This document shows positions 25,701-33,384 of a DNA stretch of 64,000 bases, in pieces (positions within the stretch are counted from its first letter, which is position 1; every line of letters begins with the position of its first letter). The position numbers and the translations under genes were made by a program. Below the pieces are notes generated by a model. It saw only the letters and a program-made list of their open reading frames with translations. It had not been told where the DNA came from and did no database searches. Origin of the DNA: Lutibacter sp. (GTDB taxonomy: Bacteria; Bacteroidota; Bacteroidia; Flavobacteriales; Flavobacteriaceae); NCBI RefSeq assembly GCF_013041805.1, contig NZ_JABDRI010000020.1, forward strand, positions 1 to 64,000, in the 5' to 3' direction.

Positions 25701-25760
25701 TTACTAAAATAGTAAATTGCAAAATAGTATTTTTGCAAACCGACATAACTAAAATAGTTT
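25701..25760. promoter_or_regulatory. Operator-like cluster at the pdhA promoter
   Basis: Three AAAATAGT elements at 25706, 25721 and 25751 (15 and 30 bp apart). The outer two sit in imperfect palindromes TTACTA-AAA-TAGTAA (25701-25715) and AACTA-AAA-TAGTT (25747-25759), which share the 11-mer ACTAAAATAGT. The middle one is within a second dyad, TTGCAAAA/TTTTGCAA (25717-25738), that covers the -7 box. The layout fits binding of a dimeric regulator around the promoter. Confidence 0.55.
25728..25735 (+). promoter_or_regulatory. Candidate -7 box TATTTTTG for pdhA-pdhC
   Basis: Exact TAnnTTTG, about 25 nt leader to the ATG at 25767. It is embedded in the TTGCAAAA/TTTTGCAA dyad. Confidence 0.6.
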
Positions 25761-25766
25761 TATCAA

Positions 25767-26759
25767 ATGAAAAAAATTACAAAACAAACCTACATTAATT
25801 GGTATAAAGACATGCTTTTTTGGCGAAAATTTGAAGACAAGCTCGCTGCGCTATATATTCAACAAAAAGTGAGAGGTTTTCTACATTTATATAATGGACA
25901 AGAAGCTGTATTAGCAGGGGCTTTACATGCAATGAAAGAAAATGATAAAATGATAACTGCCTATAGAAATCATGTTCAACCTATTGGATTGGGAGTTGAC
26001 CCAAAAAGAATAATGGCTGAATTATTAGGGAAAGATACCGGTACCTCTCGAGGAATGGGAGGATCTATGCACATATTTTCCCCTGAACATAACTTTTATG
26101 GTGGTCATGGTATTGTTGGTGGTCAAATACCTTTAGGTGCTGGTTTAGCATTTGCCGATAAATATTTCAATAGAGATGGAGTTACACTTACCTATTTTGG
26201 TGACGGTGCTGCACGTCAAGGTTCATTACACGAAACTTTTAACATGGCAATTAACTGGAAATTACCAGTTGTATTTATTTGTGAAAATAATGGATATGCT
26301 ATGGGAACTTCAGTTGGGCGAACTGCAAATCACGAAGATATTTGGAAACTTGGACTTGGATATGAAATGCCTTGTGGACCTGTTGATGGTATGAATCCGG
26401 TAAAAGTTGCAGAAGCTATGGAAGAAGCCATTGAAAGAGCAAGAAGAGGTGAAGGACCAACACTATTAGATATTAAAACATATCGTTATAGAGGACATTC
26501 AATGAGTGATGCACAAAAGTACAGAACAAAAGATGAAGTGGATGAATATCGTAAAATTGACCCTATTACTCAAGTATTAGATATCATTAAAGCAAAAAAA
26601 TACGCTACTGAAAAACAAATAAAAGAATGGGATAGTGAAGTAAAAGAAAAAGTAGCTGAATGTCAAAAATTTGCAGAAGAATCACCATTTCCAGATAAGC
26701 AACTGTTATACGATATTGTATACGAACAAGAAGATTATCCATTTTTAAAACATAAATAA
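25767..26759 (+). CDS. pdhA: Pyruvate dehydrogenase E1 component, alpha subunit
   Basis: TPP-binding half of the heterotetrameric E1 that decarboxylates pyruvate. 330 residues with the TPP motif FGDGAARQGSLHETFNMA ending in ENN, preceded by GGHGIVGGQIPLGAGLAFA, and the phospho-loop-like YRYRGHSMSD. The beta subunit (pdhB) is not adjacent, as I recall is usual in Flavobacteriaceae. The stop codon directly abuts the pdhC ATG with no intervening base. The promoter carries an unusual operator cluster. Confidence 0.95.
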   Translation: MKKITKQTYINWYKDMLFWRKFEDKLAALYIQQKVRGFLHLYNGQEAVLAGALHAMKENDKMITAYRNHVQPIGLGVDPKRIMAELLGKDTGTSRGMGGSMHIFSPEHNFYGGHGIVGGQIPLGAGLAFADKYFNRDGVTLTYFGDGAARQGSLHETFNMAINWKLPVVFICENNGYAMGTSVGRTANHEDIWKLGLGYEMPCGPVDGMNPVKVAEAMEEAIERARRGEGPTLLDIKTYRYRGHSMSDAQKYRTKDEVDEYRKIDPITQVLDIIKAKKYATEKQIKEWDSEVKEKVAECQKFAEESPFPDKQLLYDIVYEQEDYPFLKHK

Positions 26760-28019
26760 ATGGCAGAAATAATTACAATGCCCCGTTTGAGTGATACAAT
26801 GACTGAAGGAGTTGTTTCACAATGGCTAAAAAAAGTAGGTGAAAAAGTTTCAGAAGGTGATATTCTAGCTGAAATTGAAACTGATAAAGCAACTATGGAG
26901 TTTGAATCTTTCAATGAAGGTACTCTTCTATACATTGGTTTGAATGATGGTGAAGGTGCTCCAGTAGATTCGTTATTAGCAATAATTGGTGAAGAAGGAG
27001 AAAATATTGATGATATCATAAAAAACTTTAAAGTTCAAAGTGGAAATGAAGAGAGCTCTTCGACTAAAGAAGAATCTAAAAAAGTTGAAGCTGAACCTGT
27101 TCAGAAAATTGAAGAAAAAACTGAAGAACCAAAAGCAACTGTAGTTAACACAAACACTTCAGGAAGAATTATAGCTTCTCCGTTAGCTAAAAAAATAGCA
27201 AATGAAAAAGGAATAAATTTAGCATCAATTAACGGTAGTGGCGAAAATGGAAGAATCATAAAGTCTGATGTTGAAAATTTCGTTCCTACTGTATCTGCAC
27301 CAACTGCTATTAGTTCTCCATCTGTGAGTTTAGGTGAAGTAAGTTATGAAGAAACAGCAAACTCTCAAATGCGTAAGACTATTGCACGCAGATTGGCTGA
27401 ATCCAAATTTACAGCTCCTCATTATTATTTAATGATAGAGATTGATATGGATAATGCTATTGATTCTCGTAAGGCTATTAATGAATTACCTGATATTAAG
27501 GTGTCATTTAACGATATGGTTGTAAAAGCAAGTGCCATGGCATTAAAAAAACATCCAAAAGTGAACTCGCAATGGTTTGATGATAAAACACGAATTAATC
27601 ATCACGTTAATATTGGTGTAGCTGTTGCTGTTGAAGATGGCTTAGTTGTGCCTGTAATTCCTTTTACAGATCAAAAAAGTATGACTCAAATTGGTGCTGA
27701 AGTAAAAGATATGGCGATAAGAGCGAAATCAAAGAAATTAACTCCAGCTGAAATGGATGGAAGCACTTTTACAGTCTCTAACCTTGGTATGTTTGGAATT
27801 TCTGAATTTACATCTATTATAAACCAACCAAATTCTGCAATTTTATCAGTAGGTGCAATTATTCAAAAACCCGTAGTTAAAAATGGAGAAATTGTTGTTG
27901 GAAATACTATGAAAGTAACATTAGCTTGTGACCATAGAACTGTTGATGGCGCAACTGGATCGGCTTTTTTACAAACTTTAAAACAGTTTATTGAAAACCC
28001 AGTAACTATGTTAGCATAA
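26760..28019 (+). CDS. pdhC: Dihydrolipoamide acetyltransferase (PDH E2)
   Basis: Core of the pyruvate dehydrogenase complex; transfers the acetyl group from lipoamide to CoA. The 419-residue chain has one N-terminal lipoyl domain (Lys43 in ETDKATMEF), a charged linker, a peripheral-subunit-binding domain (SPLAKKIANEKGINL, about residues 138-175) and the catalytic domain ending with the active-site HRTVDGATGS. Only one lipoyl domain is present, fewer than in some relatives. It is immediately downstream of pdhA. Confidence 0.95.
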   Translation: MAEIITMPRLSDTMTEGVVSQWLKKVGEKVSEGDILAEIETDKATMEFESFNEGTLLYIGLNDGEGAPVDSLLAIIGEEGENIDDIIKNFKVQSGNEESSSTKEESKKVEAEPVQKIEEKTEEPKATVVNTNTSGRIIASPLAKKIANEKGINLASINGSGENGRIIKSDVENFVPTVSAPTAISSPSVSLGEVSYEETANSQMRKTIARRLAESKFTAPHYYLMIEIDMDNAIDSRKAINELPDIKVSFNDMVVKASAMALKKHPKVNSQWFDDKTRINHHVNIGVAVAVEDGLVVPVIPFTDQKSMTQIGAEVKDMAIRAKSKKLTPAEMDGSTFTVSNLGMFGISEFTSIINQPNSAILSVGAIIQKPVVKNGEIVVGNTMKVTLACDHRTVDGATGSAFLQTLKQFIENPVTMLA

Positions 28020-28041
28020 ATAGCTACAACTTATATGTTTT

Positions 28042-28078
28042 AAATATCCCTTTATATGAAAATTATAAAGGGATATTT
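28042..28078 (+). terminator. pdhC intrinsic terminator
   Basis: 15-bp perfect stem AAATATCCCTTTATA / TATAAAGGGATATTT with a 7-nt loop, 22 bases after the pdhC stop. Confidence 0.85.
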
Positions 28079-28199
28079 ATTTTATATAAATAATTCATTA
28101 TCTAGATAAAAGAAACTATTAATAGCTAAACTAATAATAGCTAGGAATTTTCAAAAAAAATCTTTAACTTTAGAGGTAATTCCTTAAAAAAGTAGAACT

Positions 28200-28433
28200 A
28201 TGAGTTCTAATCGATTTGCTTCTCATCAATTTTTATTTGGATGCGCATTTCTAAATGAAAATAAAAATTGTCCATTTACTGAACTTCGTAAATTAGCAAT
28301 TGAAGAAAGAGTTGAGTATCTTAAAAAAATGACATTCCAACAAATTTTTAATTTGGAATACACACATAAACATTGCCAAAATAAAGCATTTCAACTAAAA
28401 AAAAATATTTTCAAAAAAAGAAATTTGGCATAA
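28200..28433 (+). CDS. Small Cys/His protein, unknown function
   Basis: 77 residues, no signal peptide. Cys15, Cys24 (in a NCPF motif), His56, His58 and Cys59 (THKHC) could ligand a metal; the C-terminus is strongly basic. The pattern C-x8-CPF followed about 30 residues later by H-x-HC recalls small CPF...HxxC proteins of Bacteroidota, but I cannot name it. It has its own short transcription unit between two terminators, which supports that it is a real gene. Function unknown. Confidence 0.7.
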   Translation: MSSNRFASHQFLFGCAFLNENKNCPFTELRKLAIEERVEYLKKMTFQQIFNLEYTHKHCQNKAFQLKKNIFKKRNLA

Positions 28434-28464
28434 AAAAATCCTCAATTTTCATTGAGGATTTTTT
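28433..28464. terminator. Bidirectional intrinsic terminator
   Basis: 14-bp stem AAAAAATCCTCAAT / ATTGAGGATTTTTT with a TTTC loop, between the small Cys/His gene (plus) and rpmE (minus). Confidence 0.9.
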
Positions 28465-28482
28465 TATATTTTTAACTAAAAA

Positions 28483-28734
28483 TTACTTTTTAAATTTAGC
28501 ATATTTTGTTTTGAACTTGTCAATACGTCCTGCAGTATCAATTAACTTAGTTTTACCAGTGTAAAAAGGGTGTGAAGTTCTTGAAATCTCTAATTTTACT
28601 AAAGGATATTCAACACCATCTACCTCTAGAGTTTCTTTAGTGTTTACTGTTGAACGAGTTAAAAACACATCTTCATTTGACATATCTTTAAATGCTACCA
28701 TTCTATAATTTTCTGGGTGTATACCTTTTCTCAT
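28483..28734 (-). CDS. rpmE2: Ribosomal protein bL31, type B (zinc-free)
   Basis: 83 residues of the large-subunit protein L31. It starts [11 protein letters not shown], contains [11 protein letters not shown] and the basic C-terminus, and lacks the CxxC zinc motif, so it is the type B (C-minus) form. In bacteria with both forms the B type replaces the zinc form under zinc limitation; whether a zinc form exists here is not visible. A good promoter pair (TTTG, 18 nt, TAAATTTG) lies upstream. Confidence 0.95.
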   Translation of the reverse strand: MRKGIHPENYRMVAFKDMSNEDVFLTRSTVNTKETLEVDGVEYPLVKLEISRTSHPFYTGKTKLIDTAGRIDKFKTKYAKFKK

Positions 28735-28773
28735 CGTAAACTCGTTTTAATTCTATTTTTATTTTTCAGACTG

Positions 28774-28781
28774 CAAATTTA
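28774..28781 (-). promoter_or_regulatory. Candidate -7 box TAAATTTG for rpmE
   Basis: Exact TAnnTTTG on the minus strand with a TTTG -33 element 18 nt further upstream (28800-28803), the best-formed promoter in the window; leader about 33 nt. Confidence 0.7.
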
Positions 28782-28785
28782 ACTA

Positions 28786-28793
28786 TATTTTTG
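28786..28793 (+). promoter_or_regulatory. Candidate -7 box TATTTTTG for the glutamine-cyclase gene
   Basis: TAnnTTTG match in the gap divergent from rpmE; its leader would be about 55 nt. It lies between the two elements of the rpmE promoter, so polymerase binding may be mutually exclusive. Confidence 0.4.
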
Positions 28794-28853
28794 AAACTTC
28801 AAACAAAATATTTATTTTATTTACATAAAAAATCATAAAACGCTATTTAAACC

Positions 28854-29888
28854 ATGTCATACAAGTATTTTTTAAGTTTTTTTCTACTAGTAATACTATT
28901 TTCCTGTAAAAGTGAATATACATTTATTTTAAACAGTCCAAATAAAATTCAAACTAATCAAGAATTAACAATTTCTATTTCTGAAAAAGGAGACCAACCT
29001 ATAGACTCCGTTCAATTTTCAATAGATTTAAAAAAAATAGAAAGTACTGGTAATTCTGCAAAACTCAACGTTAGTGATTTTACCTTAGGTAAACATACTA
29101 TTACAGCTATTGTTTTTTATGAAAACAAAACAAAAAAAGTAAATAAGCCTATATATTTTATGGCCGATTCTGCTCCAGACATTTACACATATAAAATAAT
29201 AAATACGTACCCTCATGACAAAGGAGCATACACGCAAGGATTAGAATTTTATAACGGCTTTTTATATGAAGGAACTGGAAGAAAAGGATCTTCTTCAATA
29301 CGAAAAGTTGAGTTAACAACTGGTAAAATAATTCAACAACAAGATTTATCTGAAACATACTTTGGTGAAGGAATTACAATTTTTAAGAACAAAATTTATC
29401 AATTAACTTGGCAAAGTGGTATTGGCTTTGTGTATGATGTAGAAACCTTTGAAAAAGAAAAAGAGTTTAAATACACCAAAAGTCAAGAGGGTTGGGGACT
29501 AACACATAATGGTGAAAAATTAATTAAAACAGATGGTACGGAACGTATTTGGTTTTTAAATCCCGAAACACTCAAAGAAGAAAGTTATATTGAAGCTTAT
29601 ACTAATACACAAAAAGTTGAAAAATTGAATGAGCTCGAATATATAAACGGAAAAATTTATGCCAATATTTGGCAAAAGAATTCAATTCTTATTGTAAACC
29701 CAATATCAGGGAAAGTTGAAGGTGTTGCTAATTTAAACAGTTTGAAAGCTGAAATTTTAAAAGAACAAACTTTGGATGACAGTGATGAAGTACTAAACGG
29801 AATTGCTTTTGATAAAGAAAACAATCGAATTTTCGTAACTGGCAAACATTGGAGTAAATTATACGAAATTGAGTTGATTAAAAAATAA
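28854..29888 (+). CDS. Glutaminyl-peptide cyclotransferase-like lipoprotein
   Basis: 344-residue lipoprotein (lipobox LFSC, Cys18) with an N-terminal Ig-like region of about 100 residues and a C-terminal five-bladed propeller of the plant-type glutaminyl cyclase family (YTQGLEFYNGFLYEGTGRKG, YFGEGITIFKNKIYQLTW, EGWGLTHNGEKLIKTDGT). The family forms N-terminal pyroglutamate on peptides. It would act at the periplasmic face or cell surface. The following lipoprotein gene is 40 bases downstream. Confidence 0.85.
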   Translation: MSYKYFLSFFLLVILFSCKSEYTFILNSPNKIQTNQELTISISEKGDQPIDSVQFSIDLKKIESTGNSAKLNVSDFTLGKHTITAIVFYENKTKKVNKPIYFMADSAPDIYTYKIINTYPHDKGAYTQGLEFYNGFLYEGTGRKGSSSIRKVELTTGKIIQQQDLSETYFGEGITIFKNKIYQLTWQSGIGFVYDVETFEKEKEFKYTKSQEGWGLTHNGEKLIKTDGTERIWFLNPETLKEESYIEAYTNTQKVEKLNELEYINGKIYANIWQKNSILIVNPISGKVEGVANLNSLKAEILKEQTLDDSDEVLNGIAFDKENNRIFVTGKHWSKLYEIELIKK

Positions 29889-29928
29889 TCTTCTTTATAT
29901 TATTTTTACATTTACAAAAACAACCTGA

Positions 29929-31449
29929 ATGCGTTATTATTTAACTTTTTTAATTGCTCTTGCATTGCTTATTTTCTCTTCTTGTAGAAAAGATTTTACA
30001 GCTCAATTAAATTCAGGTAATCTTACTTTCTCAAAAGACACCGTCTATTTAGATACTGTTTTTACCAACATTGGTTCAAGCACTTACAACTTAAAAGTTT
30101 ATAATAAAAGTAGTGATGCCATTTCAATACCTTCTATTCAATTAGGAAAAGGTGAAAATTCATTTTACAGATTAAATGTTGATGGAGTCCCTGGCAAACT
30201 ATTTGAAGATGTAGAAATTTTAGCTAAAGACAGTATCTATATTTTTATTGAAACTACCATAGATTATAGCCAAATTACAAATCCAATTTATTCAGATGAA
30301 ATTCTTTTTGACAATGGAGAAAATCTGCAAGATGTTAAACTAATAACCTTGGTAAAAGATGCACATTTTCTGTTCCCATCTAAAGATTTAACTGGCTTAG
30401 TTGAAACAATCAATATTGGTATTGATGCTGAAGGAAATCAATTAAATGTTAGAGGTTTTTATTTAGAAGACAATACTATTTTTAAGGCTGAAAAGCCGTA
30501 CGTTATCTATGGTTATTGCGCAGTTCCGTCAACTAAAACACTTACTGTTGAAGCTGGAGCTCGTATTCATTTTCACTCAAATTCAGGTTTAATTGTTGAT
30601 AAAAATGCCACACTCACTATTGAAGGAGAACTTAATAACAACGTTTTAATTGAAGGAGATCGACTAGAGCCTGAGTTTAATGATGTTTCAGGACAATGGG
30701 GAGCAATTTGGTTAAGAGCTGGAAGTACAAATCATTCTATTAATCATACAGTTATTAAAAATGCTTCCGCTGGAATTATTATTGATTCTATTGGAAGTAC
30801 CATTACCCCTACTTTAACAATTAAAAACACTCAAATATATAACAGTTTAAACTATGGAATTTTAGGAAGAGAAACTAATATTATAGGTGAAAATTTAGTC
30901 ATAAACAATAGTGGTCAAGCTTCTCTAGCTTGCACAATTGGTGGTACTTATAATTTTACGCATTCAACTTTTACAAATTTTTGGAATAGTAGTTTGCGCC
31001 AATATCCGAGTGTTTTAGTAAATAACTTCTTTTCATATTCTGATGGAAATAACCAAATTATTGAAACACGAGATTTACTTCAAGCGAATTTCACGAATTG
31101 TATAATCGACGGAAATAACAATATAGAATTGGCTATTGATAAGGTTGAAGGTTCTCAGTTTAATTATTTCTTTCAGAACAACTTGATTAAATTTAATGAT
31201 TTCAATAATTCCTATGTAAATATACCTACATACAATTTTGAAGATGAAAATCATTTTTCAGAAAATATCTTTAATGGAAAGTCCGATTTTAAAGATCCGT
31301 TTACAAACCAATTCATTATTGGAGAAAATTCTGATGGAATAGAGCAAGCCAATTCCAATGGAACAATTTTAGTTCCTGAAGATATTCTAGGAACTTTAAG
31401 ATCTTTACCTGCTGATATTGGAGCTTATCAGCATATAATTTTTAATTAA
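29929..31449 (+). CDS. Right-handed beta-helix lipoprotein
   Basis: 506-residue lipoprotein (lipobox FSSC, Cys19). After an N-terminal beta-sandwich region (about 25-140) it turns into short repeating strands rich in Asn, Ile and Gly (TLTVEAGARIHFHS, LIVDKNATLTIEGELNNN, NHTVIKNASAGIIIDS) typical of a right-handed parallel beta-helix. Beta-helices of this kind bind or cleave polysaccharides, but I see no catalytic signature. It probably forms a pair with the preceding lipoprotein and ends one base from a convergent GNAT gene. Confidence 0.75.
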   Translation: MRYYLTFLIALALLIFSSCRKDFTAQLNSGNLTFSKDTVYLDTVFTNIGSSTYNLKVYNKSSDAISIPSIQLGKGENSFYRLNVDGVPGKLFEDVEILAKDSIYIFIETTIDYSQITNPIYSDEILFDNGENLQDVKLITLVKDAHFLFPSKDLTGLVETINIGIDAEGNQLNVRGFYLEDNTIFKAEKPYVIYGYCAVPSTKTLTVEAGARIHFHSNSGLIVDKNATLTIEGELNNNVLIEGDRLEPEFNDVSGQWGAIWLRAGSTNHSINHTVIKNASAGIIIDSIGSTITPTLTIKNTQIYNSLNYGILGRETNIIGENLVINNSGQASLACTIGGTYNFTHSTFTNFWNSSLRQYPSVLVNNFFSYSDGNNQIIETRDLLQANFTNCIIDGNNNIELAIDKVEGSQFNYFFQNNLIKFNDFNNSYVNIPTYNFEDENHFSENIFNGKSDFKDPFTNQFIIGENSDGIEQANSNGTILVPEDILGTLRSLPADIGAYQHIIFN

Positions 31450-31450
31450 A

Positions 31451-31984
31451 CTACTTATTAAAATAGTTTTCTTTAGTAATTTGGTGCCAATTGTACTTTA
31501 TATTTTCGTCTTCCCCTTTATATACATCAAATTTATAGAAATTCATTCCAATTTTCTCAAGTACTTTATATGAAGCTATATTTTTAGGCATTGTAATACC
31601 AATAATTCTATCTAATTTCAATATTTCAAATCCATATTTAATAATTTCCTTTGAAACTTCAGTAGCTATTCCCTTTCCCCAATATTCAGGTAAAAAACGA
31701 TAACCAATATCAGTTTCATTTAATTCGGGTAAGTATTTAAGTCCTGCAAAACCAATAACCTTATTTTCAGGCTTATACACTACAGCCCATCTACCATAAC
31801 CATATTTTTTATAATCTGAAAACCAAACATTTTTAATAATACTTTTTGCCTCTTCAACGGTTTCTAAAGTAACGTCTCCTGTATATTTTTGGACTTCTTT
31901 ATTCATTGAAAATTCAAAAACAGCTTCACAATCTTCTAATGTAAATTCACGTAATATAATTCTTTCTGTTTCGATTTCAATCAT
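31451..31984 (-). CDS. RimJ/RimL-type GNAT acetyltransferase
   Basis: 177 residues starting ETERIILREFT, the usual opening of the RimJ/RimL branch, with LNETDIGYRFLPEYWGKGIATE as the acetyl-CoA loop and NIASYKVLEKIGM near the C-terminus. Targets of this branch include ribosomal protein N-termini and small metabolites; the specific one is unknown. Single-gene unit with a -7 box on its own strand. Confidence 0.88.
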   Translation of the reverse strand: MIEIETERIILREFTLEDCEAVFEFSMNKEVQKYTGDVTLETVEEAKSIIKNVWFSDYKKYGYGRWAVVYKPENKVIGFAGLKYLPELNETDIGYRFLPEYWGKGIATEVSKEIIKYGFEILKLDRIIGITMPKNIASYKVLEKIGMNFYKFDVYKGEDENIKYNWHQITKENYFNK

Positions 31985-32051
31985 TCGTAGAGGTTTAGTA
32001 ATAAAATGCCCTAATTTTTATATATAGCAAGGGAAAATATTATATTTTAGC

Positions 32052-32059
32052 CAAATATA
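32052..32059 (-). promoter_or_regulatory. Candidate -7 box TATATTTG for the GNAT gene
   Basis: Exact TAnnTTTG on the minus strand, leader about 60 nt. Confidence 0.5.
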
Positions 32060-32071
32060 TCAAATTATTAA

Positions 32072-32079
32072 TAAGTTTG
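32072..32079 (+). promoter_or_regulatory. Candidate -7 box TAAGTTTG for the SDR operon
   Basis: Exact TAnnTTTG whose last three bases are the TTG that could otherwise be read as an SDR start, arguing for the ATG at 32101 with a leader of about 15 nt. Confidence 0.6.
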
Positions 32080-32100
32080 AATCGCAATAAATTTAAAGAA

Positions 32101-32781
32101 ATGAGAAATGTAATAATTTCAGGAACTAGCAGAGGAATAGGCTTTGAACTGGCACAACTATTTGCCAAAAGCGGATATAAAGTTTTGGCTTTATCAAGAA
32201 ACGCTGAACCTTTAAAAAATCTAAACATCAAAAATATTACAACACTTTCCATTGATTTATCAAAAGATTCAGAAGTAAAGAAAGTAACTAATTTTGTTAC
32301 ATCTAATTGGAAATCTGTAGATGTTTTAATTAACAATGCTGGCAAATTAATTAATAAACCGTTTGAAGAACTTACATCGGCCGATTATTTATCTGTTTTC
32401 CAAATAAATGTATTTAGTGTAGCAGAATTAACACGTCAATTAATTCCATACCTCAAAAAAGGAAGTCACGTTGTTAATATTAGCAGTATTGGTGGAGTTC
32501 AAGGAAGTTCAAAATTCCCAGGTTTAGCAGCTTATAGTTCATCAAAAGGGGCTTTAATAACACTTACTGAATTATTAGCTGAAGAATATAAAGAGCGACA
32601 AATATCATTCAACGTTTTGGCTTTAGGTGCTGTTCAAACCGAAATGCTAGAAGAAGCTTTTCCAGGATATAAAGCTCCAGTCTCAGCTTTCGAAATGGCT
32701 GAATACATATACAATTTTGCAATAAACGGACACAAATTTCAAAATGGAAAGATTGTAGAAGTATCTTCTTCCACTCCTTAA
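32101..32781 (+). CDS. Short-chain dehydrogenase/reductase
   Basis: 226-residue Rossmann enzyme with SGTSRGIG cofactor loop, NNAG at strand 4, Ser in NISSIGG and the catalytic YSSSK (Y-x3-K). Length and pattern fit the classical SDR family; substrate unknown. It heads a tight run SDR, sprT-like, manC and DUF389. The start is set by the promoter box described separately. Confidence 0.9.
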   Translation: MRNVIISGTSRGIGFELAQLFAKSGYKVLALSRNAEPLKNLNIKNITTLSIDLSKDSEVKKVTNFVTSNWKSVDVLINNAGKLINKPFEELTSADYLSVFQINVFSVAELTRQLIPYLKKGSHVVNISSIGGVQGSSKFPGLAAYSSSKGALITLTELLAEEYKERQISFNVLALGAVQTEMLEEAFPGYKAPVSAFEMAEYIYNFAINGHKFQNGKIVEVSSSTP

Positions 32782-32784
32782 TGT

Positions 32785-33384
32785 ATGACTGAAACACTTT
32801 TAAAATATATTCCTGAAAATGCTGTTTGTTTGGTTGAAGACATTCTTTCAAACCATCCAATTCATATAAAAATTGTGAAAAATCGAACTACAAAACATGG
32901 AGACTTTAAAAAAAATACAAATGGCTCTCTTCAAATTACAGTTAACAATAGCCTTAATGAATACCAATTTTTATTAACGCTTATTCATGAAATAGCACAT
33001 TTTTTTACGTACAAACAACATGGAAGAGTTAAACCACACGGTATTGAATGGAAACAAAATTTTCAACATTTAATGTTACCTTTTCTGCAGCCTAATATCT
33101 TCCCTCAAAATTTATTACCCTATTTAGCAAATTATCTAAAAAACCCAAAAGCAAGTACCGGTTCAGATGTACATTTAAACTATGCTCTAAAACAGTATGA
33201 TGCAATGTCAGGAAAGAGTTTTATATTTGAACTAGAACACGGAAGTATTTTTACATTCAAAAATAAATCCTTTAAAAGAGGAAACAAAAGAAGAACCAGA
33301 TTTGAGTGCGTGGAACTAAGTAGTAGTAAAATCTATTTATTCAATCGAAATGCGCAAGTAACTTTAACAGAAGAAAATGAATAA
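32785..33384 (+). CDS. SprT-like zinc metalloprotease-domain protein
   Basis: 199 residues with the zincin motif HEIAH (His68, Glu69, His72) and a third ligand in PHGIEW (His85), the pattern of SprT/Spartan-type domains, then a C-terminal beta region rich in Lys/Arg. Bacterial SprT-like proteins are poorly characterised; eukaryotic relatives cleave DNA-protein crosslinks. It begins four bases after the SDR stop and overlaps manC by eight bases (ATGAATAA). Confidence 0.85.
   Translation: MTETLLKYIPENAVCLVEDILSNHPIHIKIVKNRTTKHGDFKKNTNGSLQITVNNSLNEYQFLLTLIHEIAHFFTYKQHGRVKPHGIEWKQNFQHLMLPFLQPNIFPQNLLPYLANYLKNPKASTGSDVHLNYALKQYDAMSGKSFIFELEHGSIFTFKNKSFKRGNKRRTRFECVELSSSKIYLFNRNAQVTLTEENE

Larger units (their letters stand above)
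25280..25727. other. Long intergenic region between gcvP and pdhA
   Basis: Contains no supported gene. It holds the gcvP terminator, two copies of a GC-rich 14-mer 87 bp apart, and, near pdhA, an operator-like cluster of AAAATAGT elements. These parts are listed separately. Confidence 0.8.

Noticed and set aside
32077-32100. TTG at 32077 as start of the SDR gene
   Set aside because: It is part of the -7 box TAAGTTTG; the ATG at 32101 begins the conserved MRNVIISGTSRGIG.
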